A DNA stretch of 64,000 nt, from positions 2,480,001 to 2,544,000 of the forward strand of contig NZ_JAQISN010000001.1 of NCBI RefSeq assembly GCF_037450285.1, given 5' to 3'. Shown here piece after piece: positions 17,477-26,850 of the stretch; position 1 is the first letter of the stretch; every line of letters begins with the position of its first letter. The notes beneath the pieces are model-generated. The model made no database searches and was not told the DNA's origin. It saw only the letters and a program-made list of their open reading frames with translations. A program made the position numbers and the translations under genes. Source of the stretch: Erwinia sp. SLM-02 (GTDB lineage: Bacteria; Pseudomonadota; Gammaproteobacteria; Enterobacterales; Enterobacteriaceae).

Positions 17477-18193
17477 TCAGTGTGACGATGAAGGTTTAAC
17501 GTGTGCCAGCCAGCGTTTTTCCGCTTTGCGGAACAGGCTAATCAGCACATAGGAAATAATCAGATACAGCACCGCCGCCAGTCCGAAGGCGATAAACGGC
17601 TGGTAGGTTGCCGAGTTAATATCGCGCGCCACTTTCAGCAGGTCCGGCACGGTCGCGGTAAACGCCAGCGCCGTGGAGTGCAGCATCAGGATCACTTCAT
17701 TACTGTAGGCAGGCAGCGCGGTGCGCAGTGCCGAAGGCATGATAATGCAGCGGTAAAGCTTAAAGGTGGAGAAACCATAGGCGCGCGCGGCTTCAATCTC
17801 ACCGTGCGGCACCGAACGGATCGCACCGGCAAAAATCTCCGTGGTATAGGCACAGGTGTTCAGCGTGAAGGCCAGCAGCGTACAGTTCAGGCCGCTGCGG
17901 AAGAACGCATTCAGCATCTCGGTGCCCTTCACGATCTCCAGCGTGTACATGCCGGAATAAAATACCAGCAGCTGCACGTACAGCGGCGTACCGCGAAACA
18001 CATAGGTAAACAGCCACACCGGGAACCACACGGCTTTGTGCTGCGACACGCGGGCAATGGACAAAAACACCGCCATACAGCCGCCGATCACCACTGATAT
18101 AATCAGCAGCCACAGGGTCATTGCCACGCCGGTAAAGCGATAGCCGTCGGTCCACAGCAGGGCTTTCCAGTATTCCTGAACAATCTCAATCAT
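17477..18193 (-). CDS. hisM: Histidine/basic amino acid ABC importer permease
   Basis: A 238-residue inner membrane subunit with five predicted segments and the EAA loop that docks on the ATPase (EIEAARAYGFSTFKLYRCIIMPSA split over this stretch). It pairs with HisQ to form the pore. Its start overlaps the hisQ stop by 4 bp, so translation is coupled. Confidence 0.95.
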   Translation of the reverse strand: MIEIVQEYWKALLWTDGYRFTGVAMTLWLLIISVVIGGCMAVFLSIARVSQHKAVWFPVWLFTYVFRGTPLYVQLLVFYSGMYTLEIVKGTEMLNAFFRSGLNCTLLAFTLNTCAYTTEIFAGAIRSVPHGEIEAARAYGFSTFKLYRCIIMPSALRTALPAYSNEVILMLHSTALAFTATVPDLLKVARDINSATYQPFIAFGLAAVLYLIISYVLISLFRKAEKRWLAHVKPSSSH

Positions 18194-18876
18194 AAATCAG
18201 CCCTTTTCACACCCACGGTATAACGACGCTCCAGCCACCACAGCACGCCGTTAGACAGCGTGGTAAAGATCAGATAAATCACCCCGGCGACGATGGCAAA
18301 GTAGAACGGCTGCCAGGTGGTTTTGCCCGCCAGCTGCGTCGCTTTAACCACGTCTTCCAGCCCGAGGAGGGAAACCAGCGCGGTTGCCTTCAGGATCACC
18401 TGCCAGTTGTTGCCGATGCCCGGCAGCGCATAGCGCATCATGCCGGGGAACAGCACGCGGCGGAAAGTTTGTGAAGAGGTAAAGCCATAGGCGGTAGCCG
18501 CTTCAATCTGACCCTTAGGCACCGCCATATAGGCACCGCGGAAGGTTTCAGTAAAGTAGGCTCCGTAAATAAAGCCGAGCGTGATAATCCCGGCCACCAT
18601 CGGGTCGATATCAAACTGCCCGACGCCCATCAGGTCGGTAAGGTGGTTCAGAACGATTTGCAGACCGTAGAAGATTAACAGCATCAGAACGAGGTCAGGC
18701 ACGCCACGAATAAGCGTGGTGTAACCTTCAAAAATCATCGCCAGCGGACGGTTACTGGAGAGTTTAGCCCCGGCACCGATTAACCCCAGCACGACCGCAA
18801 GCACCACCGAGCTGAGTGCCAGCTCAAGCGTCACCATCGCGCCTTTAAAAATGACTTCAGAATAGCCATACAGCAT
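18190..18876 (-). CDS. hisQ: Histidine/basic amino acid ABC importer permease
   Basis: A 228-residue five-span permease of the His/Glu/Gln/Arg family, beginning MLYGYSEVIFKGAMVTLELALS as two short blocks, with an EAA motif GQIEAATAYGFTSSQTFRRV and the C-terminal WWLERRYTVGVKRAD tail. It is separated from hisJ by a stem-loop that likely sets the excess of binding protein over permease. Confidence 0.95.
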   Translation of the reverse strand: MLYGYSEVIFKGAMVTLELALSSVVLAVVLGLIGAGAKLSSNRPLAMIFEGYTTLIRGVPDLVLMLLIFYGLQIVLNHLTDLMGVGQFDIDPMVAGIITLGFIYGAYFTETFRGAYMAVPKGQIEAATAYGFTSSQTFRRVLFPGMMRYALPGIGNNWQVILKATALVSLLGLEDVVKATQLAGKTTWQPFYFAIVAGVIYLIFTTLSNGVLWWLERRYTVGVKRADL

Positions 18877-18907
18877 AAATATTATCCTGTCGTAGTGGTC
18901 AAAAATG

Positions 18908-18935
18908 CAGCCTCACCGCAAGCACAGTGAGGCTG
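18908..18935 (-). terminator. Stem-loop between hisJ and hisQ
   Basis: CAGCCTCAC (18908-18916) pairs perfectly with GTGAGGCTG (18927-18935). In the minus direction it is followed by CATTTTTG, a short T-run. Such hairpins commonly let the binding-protein gene be expressed above the permease genes. Confidence 0.7.
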
Positions 18936-18950
18936 GCAGACAGGGACTAC

Positions 18951-19733
18951 TTAATCGCCGTATACATTAAAGTCGAAATATTTTTTTGCCAACTTATCGT
19001 AGGTACCATCTTTACGAATTTCGTCGAATGCCTTATCGATCGCTGCTTTTAACGCCGGATCGTCTTTACGCATGCCCATACCGGTACCAATACCGAAGAT
19101 TTTTTCATCTTTCACTGACGGACCGGCAAACGCATAGTCCTTACCGGCAGGCTGCTTCAGGAAGCCTTCGCTGGCGGCGACTTCATCCTGGAATGCGGCG
19201 TCGATACGGCCCGCGGTCAGATCCTGATACACCAGGTCCTGGTTTGCGTAAGGCGTTACGGTTACGCCTTTTGGACGCCAGTTATCGTTGGCGTAGGTTT
19301 CCTGGGTGGTGCCCTGCAGCAGGCCGATGTTTTTGCCCTTCAGCGACTCCAGCGTCGGCTGGATTTTAGAGCCTTTTGGTGCGATCAGACGGGAGTCCGC
19401 CGCGTACAGTTTTTCTGAGAAGGCGATCTCCTGCTGGCGTTTTTCGGTAATTGACAGGGAGGAGATGATGGCGTCAATTTTCTTCGCTTTCAGCGACGGG
19501 ATCAGCGCATCAAAATCGCTTTCCACGAAGGTACATTTGGTTTCCATACGCTTACAAATTTCGGTGGCCAGATCGATATCAAAGCCAACCAGCTGCCCCT
19601 GGGCATTTTTCATTTCAAACGGAGCATAGGTCGGATCGGTGCCGATGCGCAGCGTTTTTGGACCGGCAGCAAATGCGCTGCCTGCTGAGGTGATAGCCAG
19701 CAACAGGGAAAGAGCCAGGACCTGCTTTTTCAT
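18951..19733 (-). CDS. hisJ: Periplasmic histidine/lysine-arginine-ornithine binding protein
   Basis: A 260-residue solute-binding protein with a cleavable signal (about 1-22, ending SAFA). The family-3 pattern GFDIDLATEICKRM, the pair LRIGTDPTYAPFE and ITEKRQQEIAFSEKLYAADS match HisJ closely; DLTAGRIDAAFQDEVAASEGF contains the ligand Asp. E. coli has a second binding protein, ArgT, directly upstream; here only one is present, so this protein probably serves histidine and the basic amino acids. Closest by eye to HisJ rather than ArgT. Expression is probably nitrogen controlled (see the sigma-54 promoter upstream). Confidence 0.93.
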   Translation of the reverse strand: MKKQVLALSLLLAITSAGSAFAAGPKTLRIGTDPTYAPFEMKNAQGQLVGFDIDLATEICKRMETKCTFVESDFDALIPSLKAKKIDAIISSLSITEKRQQEIAFSEKLYAADSRLIAPKGSKIQPTLESLKGKNIGLLQGTTQETYANDNWRPKGVTVTPYANQDLVYQDLTAGRIDAAFQDEVAASEGFLKQPAGKDYAFAGPSVKDEKIFGIGTGMGMRKDDPALKAAIDKAFDEIRKDGTYDKLAKKYFDFNVYGD

Positions 19734-19792
19734 AGATTACCCTCGAGTCGTCTTATTATAGGATTCGTGATGTTTGTCCACGCAGTTTGTTT

Positions 19793-19808
19793 TGCAGATT
19801 TCATGCCA
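19793..19808 (-). promoter_or_regulatory. Sigma-54 promoter of hisJQMP
   Basis: Reading the minus strand, TGGCATGAAATCTGCA has the invariant GG and GC separated by exactly 10 bases, the -24/-12 pattern of sigma-54 promoters (consensus TGGCACG-N4-TTGCA). Transcription would begin near 19783, about 50 bases before the hisJ ATG. In Salmonella and E. coli, argT-hisJQMP is known to be sigma-54/NtrC dependent. Confidence 0.8.
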
Positions 19809-19914
19809 CATTTTGTGGCAATCTCCGCTTTTTTCAGCGTGTTAAGCAGGGCAGCGTAAATGCCCGGTTTGCTGGGGAATATATAGCAGGTTTGAAAGGA
19901 CTTAGCGGCAACAA

Positions 19915-19931
19915 TGTTTCACAATGGTGCA
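19915..19931. promoter_or_regulatory. Second NtrC-like site upstream of hisJ
   Basis: TGTTTCACAATGGTGCA has a perfect right half (TGGTGCA) and a 4/7 left half of the NtrC palindrome. Its centre is 51 bp, about five helical turns, from the stronger site, which suits cooperative binding. Confidence 0.5.
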
Positions 19932-19965
19932 ACATCTGCACGAAATGCGATTCAGCACCAACATT

Positions 19966-19982
19966 TGTACCATGATGGTGCA
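19966..19982. promoter_or_regulatory. NtrC enhancer site upstream of hisJ
   Basis: TGTACCATGATGGTGCA matches the NtrC palindrome TGCACCA-N3-TGGTGCA at 13 of 14 arm positions. It lies about 190 bp upstream of the predicted sigma-54 start, the usual enhancer distance. An overlapping perfect palindrome GATGGTGCA-G-TGCACCATC covers 19974-19992 just beyond the ubiX stop. Confidence 0.75.
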
Positions 19983-19994
19983 GTGCACCATCGG

Positions 19995-20564
19995 CTATGC
20001 ACCCTGCCAGCGCGTGAACAGATCGTGGTCGAGGGTGATATCAAACTGGTCGAGCACGCGGTTCACCGTCTGGTCGACAATCTGCATGACATTTTCAGGG
20101 CGGTGATAAAACGCCGGCACCGGCGGCATAATGATCGCCCCCAGCTCCGCCGCGGTGGTCATCATCCGCAGGTGGCCGAGGTGCAGCGGCGTTTCGCGCA
20201 CGCAGAGCACCAGTCGGCGACGCTCTTTCAGCACCACATCGGCCGCACGGGTCAGCAGGCCGTCGCTGTAGCTGTGAACAATACCGGAAAGGGTTTTCAT
20301 CGAGCACGGCAGGATCGCCATGCCGTCGGTTTTGAACGATCCGGAGGAGATGCTGGCGGCAATATCGCGCGCATCGTGGACCACGTCGGCCAGCGCCTGC
20401 ACCTCACGCAGCGTGTAGTCGCTTTCCAGCGCCAGCGTTTGCCGCGCGGCCTGACTCATTATCAGATGCGTCTCCACATCGCTGACCTGCTGTAACACCT
20501 GCAGCGTGCGAATGCCGTAGATCACACCACTGGCACCGGAGATGCCGATAATCAGTCTTTTCAT
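19995..20564 (-). CDS. ubiX: Flavin prenyltransferase UbiX
   Basis: A 189-residue cytoplasmic enzyme that attaches a dimethylallyl group to FMN, making the prenyl-FMN cofactor needed by the UbiD decarboxylase in ubiquinone synthesis. The N-terminus MKRLIIGISGASGVIYGIRT holds the FMN loop; SGSFKTDGMAILPCSMKTLSGI and MTTAAELGAIIMPPVPAFYHRP are the expected binding stretches. In E. coli it is downstream of purF; here a terminator separates them. Confidence 0.95.
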   Translation of the reverse strand: MKRLIIGISGASGVIYGIRTLQVLQQVSDVETHLIMSQAARQTLALESDYTLREVQALADVVHDARDIAASISSGSFKTDGMAILPCSMKTLSGIVHSYSDGLLTRAADVVLKERRRLVLCVRETPLHLGHLRMMTTAAELGAIIMPPVPAFYHRPENVMQIVDQTVNRVLDQFDITLDHDLFTRWQGA

Positions 20565-20574
20565 ACCAAATCCT

Positions 20575-20606
20575 TAAAAAAAACGGGCCGGAATTGCTTC
20601 CGGCCC
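20575..20606 (-). terminator. Rho-independent terminator after purF
   Basis: GGGCCGGAA (20585-20593) pairs perfectly with TTCCGGCCC (20598-20606); in the minus direction it is followed by about eight T (A-run at 20575-20583). It separates purF from ubiX. Confidence 0.92.
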
Positions 20607-20633
20607 ATCTTACCTGCTTACACCCCGAAGCGC

Positions 20634-22151
20634 TTAGCCTTCGTTATGAATTTCCAGGTTTTCGACTTCGTTCTGACGCGCCATCGCTTTGGCATCGTCG
20701 TTACGCAACGACTGCAGATACTCAAGGTACTGCTGATCGACGTCTTTGGTCACGTAAATACCGTTGAACACCGAACACTCGAACTGGGCGATATCCGGGT
20801 TCTCTTCCTTCACCGCTTCAATCAGGTCGTCGAGATCCTGGAAAATCAGCGCATCAGCACCGATCAGCTGGCGGATCTCCTCAACTTCACGACCGTGAGC
20901 AATCAGCTCGGTGGCGCTTGGCATATCGATGCCGTAGACGTTAGGGAAGCGAATTTCCGGTGCCGCCGACGCCAGGTACACTTTTTTCGCACCGGCTTCA
21001 CGCGCCATTTCGATAATCTGCTCGGAGGTGGTACCGCGGACGATAGAGTCATCCACCAGCAGCACGTTCTTGCCGCGGAACTCAGCGCGGTTAGCGTTCA
21101 GCTTACGGCGAACCGCATTACGGCGCAGCTGCTGCCCCGGCATGATAAAGGTACGACCCACGTAGCGGTTCTTCACAAAGCCCTGACGGTATGGCTTATC
21201 AAGAATACGCGCCATCTCCAGTGCGATATCGCAGGAGGTTTCCGGGATTGGGATCACCACGTCGATGTCCAGGTCTTCCCACTCGCGGGCTATTTTCTCA
21301 CCCAGCTTGGTGCCCATGCGCACGCGTGCGCTGTACACCGAAATCTTATCGAGGAAGGAGTCCGGACGCGCGAAGTACACGTACTCGAACAGGCACGGGT
21401 TAACCTTCGGGTTCTCAGCGCACTGGCGGGTAAACAGCTGGCCTTTTTCCGTCACGTAAACCGCTTCGCCAGGGGCGACATCGCGCAGGAATTCAAAGCC
21501 CAGCGTATCCAGCGCCACGCTCTCAGAGGCCACCATATACTCGGTGCGGCCATCAACCAGCGCGCGCTTGCCGATCACCAGCGGGCGAATGCCGTTAGGG
21601 TCGCGGAAGGCAACCAGACCGTGGCCGATGATCATCGCCACGCAGGCATAGGCACCGCGTACGCGCTGATGCACGGCGGCAACGGCGGAGAAGATGTTTT
21701 CGGCTTCCAGCGGATCCTGTTGGAAACGGTCCACTTCCTGCGCAAAGATGTTCAGCAGGATTTCAGAATCCGACGTGGTGTTAACATGACGGCGACCGGT
21801 TTCAAACAGCTCTTTACGCAGCTCGTGCGCATTGGTCAGGTTGCCGTTATGGGCCAGTGTAATCCCGTAAGGAGAGTTCACGTAGAAGGGCTGGGCTTCA
21901 GAAGCGCTGGAGCTTCCTGCCGTCGGGTAGCGCACGTGGCCGATACCCATATTACCCTGCATACGCTGCATGTGGCGGGCTTCAAATACATCGCTGACCA
22001 GACCGTTTGCTTTACGCAGGCGGAAGCAATTTAATGCATCGATGGTCACGATGCCTGCGGCATCCTGCCCACGGTGCTGAAGCACCGTTAACGCGTCATA
22101 AATCGACTGGTTGACCGGCATGAAACCGGCGATCCCGACAATACCGCACAT
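20634..22151 (-). CDS. purF: Amidophosphoribosyltransferase
   Basis: A 505-residue enzyme (E. coli 505) that makes 5-phosphoribosylamine from PRPP and glutamine, the first step of purine synthesis. The N-terminus MCGIVGIAG exposes the catalytic Cys after Met removal (class II glutamine amidotransferase, about 1-235). The C-terminal phosphoribosyltransferase domain carries VLLVDDSIVRGTTSEQI, the PRPP loop. It lies 35 bp after cvpA and shares its PurR-controlled promoter. Confidence 0.98.
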   Translation of the reverse strand: MCGIVGIAGFMPVNQSIYDALTVLQHRGQDAAGIVTIDALNCFRLRKANGLVSDVFEARHMQRMQGNMGIGHVRYPTAGSSSASEAQPFYVNSPYGITLAHNGNLTNAHELRKELFETGRRHVNTTSDSEILLNIFAQEVDRFQQDPLEAENIFSAVAAVHQRVRGAYACVAMIIGHGLVAFRDPNGIRPLVIGKRALVDGRTEYMVASESVALDTLGFEFLRDVAPGEAVYVTEKGQLFTRQCAENPKVNPCLFEYVYFARPDSFLDKISVYSARVRMGTKLGEKIAREWEDLDIDVVIPIPETSCDIALEMARILDKPYRQGFVKNRYVGRTFIMPGQQLRRNAVRRKLNANRAEFRGKNVLLVDDSIVRGTTSEQIIEMAREAGAKKVYLASAAPEIRFPNVYGIDMPSATELIAHGREVEEIRQLIGADALIFQDLDDLIEAVKEENPDIAQFECSVFNGIYVTKDVDQQYLEYLQSLRNDDAKAMARQNEVENLEIHNEG

Positions 22152-22186
22152 ATTGACATTTCCTCATAGCCGCAACCCCGGTGCGA

Positions 22187-22672
22187 TTACCGGGGCAAAA
22201 AACTCGACGTGCTCTTCAGGTAGTCAAAGAACCACCCGATGATGTAACTGAACTGAGGGATTAACTTCGACTGCTGCCAGTCGAGGCTTTTGGAAAAGCC
22301 GGTGAATGTGTCGAGGAAAAACAGCATAGCGGCCACAATCAGTACGCCACGCAGTGCCCCAAAACAGACGCCCAGCACTCTGTCGGTACCCGACAGGCCG
22401 GTTTTCTCAACCAGCGAACCAATTACATAGTTAACGATTGCGCCCACGATTAAGGTGGCAACAAATAACACTGCAATGGCGATTCCATTCCGAATCAGCT
22501 CGTCTTCAAATCCTGTGAACCAGACGGCAAGATAGGAGAAGTAATGACTGGCGACAAAGAATGCGCACCCCCAGGTCACGAGAGAAAGTGCTTCCCGAAT
22601 AAACCCACGGATCAGGCTAACCAGAGCCGAAAAAGCTATAACCGCAATAATGACGTTATCTATCCAGACCAT
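22187..22672 (-). CDS. cvpA: Inner membrane protein CvpA
   Basis: A 161-residue protein (E. coli 162) with four predicted membrane segments (about 1-25, 30-48, 62-85, 100-120) and the conserved GLSGTDRVLGVCFGALRGVL loop. In E. coli it is needed for colicin V production and for envelope tolerance to bile salts; its molecular role is not settled. The ATG at 22672 (MVWIDNVIIAV) matches the family and has GGAAGAG upstream; the frame is open for 79 codons further but this would cover the PurR box. Operon with purF. Confidence 0.95.
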   Translation of the reverse strand: MVWIDNVIIAVIAFSALVSLIRGFIREALSLVTWGCAFFVASHYFSYLAVWFTGFEDELIRNGIAIAVLFVATLIVGAIVNYVIGSLVEKTGLSGTDRVLGVCFGALRGVLIVAAMLFFLDTFTGFSKSLDWQQSKLIPQFSYIIGWFFDYLKSTSSFLPR

Positions 22673-22740
22673 GAACTCTTCCAGTGACAGTAATCGTGAA
22701 AACGCCCCTGCATCCAGTTCGGGGCGAATTCTAACAGAAA

Positions 22741-22756
22741 AAGAAAACGTTTGCGT
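22741..22756 (-). promoter_or_regulatory. PurR operator of cvpA-purF
   Basis: The minus strand reads ACGCAAACGTTTTCTT, which as I recall is identical to the operator upstream of E. coli cvpA-purF and differs from the ideal ACGCAAACGTTTGCGT at the last four positions only partly. It lies 69 bp upstream of the cvpA ATG, so purine excess should repress the operon. Confidence 0.93.
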
Positions 22757-22958
22757 AGGGTTTTCCTGCGTCGTTTTAAATAAACGAAAACGCTGAAAAA
22801 ACCGGCGGAGGGCGACATTCCTGCCGCTCACGACGCCAGAATGCAATTCGTTGATTTGCTTTATATCAGGTTGCTTTCGGCCAAACGCAGGCCGGTGCCA
22901 CGCCGTCAATCAACGGGTGGCACCTGTTGCAGTGATTGCTGATTCCGCTCAGTGGCGG

Positions 22959-23748
<790 letters not shown>

Positions 23749-23759
<11 letters not shown>

Positions 23760-25011
23760 TGCCGTTCTCCGTTGCCATCGTTTCCATTACGTGCGCGACC
23801 GTGTGGAATGACCCACACACCAGCACAATGTCCTGCTCCGCCGCCTGCTGCAGCGCCTGATGCCAGGCATCCGCCACGGAATCAAACGTCTGCGCGCCGT
23901 TAAGATGGGCGCTGAGCTGGCCGGCGGAGGCACCCCGCGGGCCTTCCAGCGGCGCGCAGTACCAGTAATCTACCTGCGGACTGAGGCAGGCGAGCGTTCC
24001 GGCGATATCTTTATCATGCAGCATCCCGACCACCGCATGAACCTTCCCGCGCTGCGGCAGTTCCGCCAGCCGCCCGGCAAGATACGCGGCCGCGTGTGGG
24101 TTGTGCGCCACGTCCAGAATCACCTGCGGCGAGTGCGCTACGGTCTGGAAGCGGCCGGGCAGGATCGCCTGATGCAGGCTGGCGCGAATCGTGGCTTCAT
24201 CCACCGGCAGCCCCGACGCCCGCAGCGCCGCCAGTGCGGTAGCCGCATTCGGCAGCGGCACCTGCGGCAGCGGCAGATTTTCAATACTGCCATTAGCATC
24301 GCGGAACGACCAGCCGCCTTCGGTCAGGCTAAAGGACCAGTCGCGACCGCGCTGGTGCAGCCGTGCGCCAACCTCCCGCGCCACGTCGGCAATCGTTGAC
24401 GGCATATCCGGTTCCCCGACGATGGCCGGTTTACCCTGGCGGAACACCCCGGCTTTTTCGCGGCCGATGCTTTCGCGGTCCGGGCCAAGCCAGTCAACGT
24501 GGTCCAGCGCGATGCTGGTGATTGCCGCGACGTCGGCATCAACGATGTTGGTCGCATCCAGCCGTCCGCCCAGCCCCACTTCGAGGATCACCACGTCCAG
24601 CTTCGCCTGTTTAAACAGCCACAGCGCAGACAGCGTGCCGTATTCAAAATAGGTGAGCGACGTCTCTCCGCGCCCGGCTTCAATGGCCGCAAACGACGCG
24701 GTGTGCGCCGATTCGGCCAGCTCTTCGCCCTGAATACGCACACGTTCAGTGTAGCGGATTAAATGTGGAGAGCTGTACACGCCAACGCGATAACCGGCGG
24801 CCATCAGCACGGTTTCCAGCGTGCGGCAGGTGGTGCCCTTGCCGTTAGTACCGGCAACGGTGAAGACCTTCGGGGCGGGTGTTAACAGATCGAGTGAGGT
24901 GGCAACCCGGCGGATACGGTCCAGCCCGAGTTCGATAGCCTGAGAGTGTAAATGCTCAAGATAATAAAGCCACGCGGCAAGAGGCGACGTGGCTTGAGGA
25001 AGATTATCCAT
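23749..25011 (-). CDS. folC: Dihydrofolate synthase/folylpolyglutamate synthase
   Basis: A 420-residue cytoplasmic ligase of the Mur family that joins glutamate to dihydropteroate and extends polyglutamate tails on folates. The ATP loop is VAGTNGKGTTCRTLE, followed by SSPHLIRYTERVRIQGE, the omega-loop region and DVAHNPHAAAYLAGRL of the C-terminal domain. E. coli FolC is 422 residues. It lies 66 bp after accD and overlaps dedD by 11 bp, the conserved order accD-folC-dedD-cvpA-purF. Confidence 0.96.
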
Positions 25012-25043
25012 GTGTCCCGTTCACAAAGTTACGGTTCATTGGT

Positions 25044-25067
25044 GAAAGAGGCCCGAAGACCTCTTTC
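25044..25067 (-). terminator. Hairpin between accD and folC
   Basis: GAAAGAGG (25044-25051) pairs perfectly with CCTCTTTC (25060-25067), 11 bp after the accD stop. No T-run follows, so it more likely protects the accD end or attenuates than terminates. Confidence 0.5.
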
Positions 25068-25077
25068 TCATCATCGG

Positions 25078-25989
25078 TCAGGCCTCTTGGCTCTGCGGGC
25101 CGGTCGCTTCGGCCTCGTTGACTTCTTCTTCCTGCGGAGCAGGCAGATTCATCATTTTAGCCAGCAGGCTGGCCAGTTTGAAGCGCATAACCGGGCGGCG
25201 AATGATCAGGTCGATCGCGCCTTTTTCAATCAGGAACTCGCTGCGCTGGAAGCCCGGCGGCAGTTTTTCACGCACCGTCTGCTCGATAACGCGCGGGCCG
25301 GCAAAGCCGATCAGCGCCTTCGGTTCAGCAATATTCAGATCGCCCAGCATCGCGAAGCTGGCAGACACGCCGCCCATGGTCGGGTCGGTCAGCACCGAGA
25401 TATACGGCAGACCGCGCTCCTGCATCTTGGCCAGTGCAGCACTGGTTTTCGCCATCTGCATCAGCGACATCAGCGCTTCCTGCATACGCGCGCCGCCGGA
25501 AGCGGAGAAGCAGATCATCGGGCAGTTATCTTCCAGCGCCTGCTCAACCGCACGCACGAAGCGCGCGCCAACCACGGAACCCATTGAGCCACCCATAAAG
25601 GAGAACTCAAACGCCGCCGCCACGACCGGCATCCCGTGCAGGGTGCCTTTCATCACGATCAGCGCGTCGGTTTCGTTAGTCTCTTTCTGAGCAGCCGCAA
25701 GACGATCTTTGTATTTTTTGGAATCCCGGAACTTGAGCACATCTTTTGGTTCCAGCTCGCTGCCCAGTTCAGTCGTTGAACCTTCATCCAGCATGCTGTT
25801 CAGGCGGTCACGACCGTGCATACGCATGTGGTGATCGCATTTCGGACAGACTTCCAGATTACGCTCCAGCTCGGCACGGTAAAGAACCTGCCCGCAGCTG
25901 TCACACTTGGTCCAGACGCCTTCAGGAATGCTTGCCTTACGCGATGGGGTGATTGTGCTCTTATTGAGAATTCGTTCAATCCAGCTCAT
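25078..25989 (-). CDS. accD: Acetyl-CoA carboxylase carboxyltransferase subunit beta
   Basis: A 303-residue subunit (E. coli 304) that, with AccA, moves the carboxyl group from biotin to acetyl-CoA to make malonyl-CoA for fatty acid synthesis. An N-terminal zinc ribbon has Cys29, Cys32, Cys48 and Cys51; the crotonase-type core includes FSASGGARMQEALMSLMQMA split over that region and PTMGGVSASFAMLGD. The zinc ribbon binds its own mRNA in E. coli. Start at ATG 25989 (MSWIERILNKS); the frame is open 28 codons upstream but without family support. Confidence 0.97.
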   Translation of the reverse strand: MSWIERILNKSTITPSRKASIPEGVWTKCDSCGQVLYRAELERNLEVCPKCDHHMRMHGRDRLNSMLDEGSTTELGSELEPKDVLKFRDSKKYKDRLAAAQKETNETDALIVMKGTLHGMPVVAAAFEFSFMGGSMGSVVGARFVRAVEQALEDNCPMICFSASGGARMQEALMSLMQMAKTSAALAKMQERGLPYISVLTDPTMGGVSASFAMLGDLNIAEPKALIGFAGPRVIEQTVREKLPPGFQRSEFLIEKGAIDLIIRRPVMRFKLASLLAKMMNLPAPQEEEVNEAEATGPQSQEA

Positions 25990-26158
25990 TGATGACCTTT
26001 CTGTTTGAACCTGGTTTCCCCGCAGGGTAAGCCAGTTTTTCTTTTTTGTGCCGCAAATATGCCAGCGGCACAAACCATAAATTGTCGCTCATTAAACCAT
26101 AACCGCCCGTGACTGTGGATAAAAATCTGGTCGGACGGGTATCGCCTGATGATTTCTG

Positions 26159-26821
26159 TTACTGCTGTTTCTGCTGACGTGCCGCGCGGCGGTGACGCCA
26201 CACTTCGATTACGCCCGGCAAAATGGACAACAGGATAATCGCCACAATCAGCAGCTTAAGGTTTTCCTGCACCATCGGCATGTTACCAAACAGATAACCG
26301 GCATAGGTAAACAGCAGCACCCACAGCAGCGCGCCCGATACGTTGTAAAGGGCAAAATGACGATAGGACATTTTGCCCATTCCGGCCACAAATGGCGCGA
26401 AAGTTCGGACGATCGGCACGAAGCGAGCAAGAATAATCGTTTTCCCACCGTGACGCTCGTAAAAAGCGTGCGTCTTATCAAGATAGCTGCGGCGGAAAAT
26501 CTTCGAATTCGGATTGCTGAACAGCTTATCGCCGAACAGCCGCCCAATCGTGTAGTTCACCGCATCGCCGATAATCGCCGCGACCACCATCAGCGCCACC
26601 ATGGTATGAACGTTAAGGTCATTGCCCGGCAGTGCGGCCAGCGCCCCGGCCACGAACAGCAGCGAGTCTCCCGGCAGGAACGGCGTGACCACCAGCCCGG
26701 TTTCGCAGAACAGGATCAGGAACAGAATGGCGTAGACCCACACGCCGTACTGTGCCACCAGCTCCGCAAGGTGGACGTCGATATGCAAAATGAAATCGAC
26801 AACGAAACGAATCAGTTCCAT
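26159..26821 (-). CDS. dedA: DedA-family inner membrane protein
   Basis: A 220-residue polytopic protein (E. coli 219) with the SNARE-associated/VTT domain: FCETGLVVTPFLPGDSLLFVAGAL in two blocks, GDAVNYTIGRLFGDKLF, and RFVPIVRTFAPFVAGMGKM, with the essential acidic and Arg residues. Family members are needed for proton-motive-force maintenance and are lipid scramblases or undecaprenyl-phosphate carriers. It lies 169 bp upstream of accD and 29 bp downstream of truA. Confidence 0.95.
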   Translation of the reverse strand: MELIRFVVDFILHIDVHLAELVAQYGVWVYAILFLILFCETGLVVTPFLPGDSLLFVAGALAALPGNDLNVHTMVALMVVAAIIGDAVNYTIGRLFGDKLFSNPNSKIFRRSYLDKTHAFYERHGGKTIILARFVPIVRTFAPFVAGMGKMSYRHFALYNVSGALLWVLLFTYAGYLFGNMPMVQENLKLLIVAIILLSILPGVIEVWRHRRAARQQKQQ

Positions 26822-26850
26822 AAAGGCTTCCTTTAGAAATCCAGGCCAGA

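Noticed and set aside
20646..22034. 462-codon plus-strand frame across purF
   Set aside because: Antisense shadow of a well-conserved gene; no family features.
22673..22909. N-terminal extension of cvpA by 79 codons
   Set aside because: Would overlap the PurR operator and promoter; the conserved start is at 22672.
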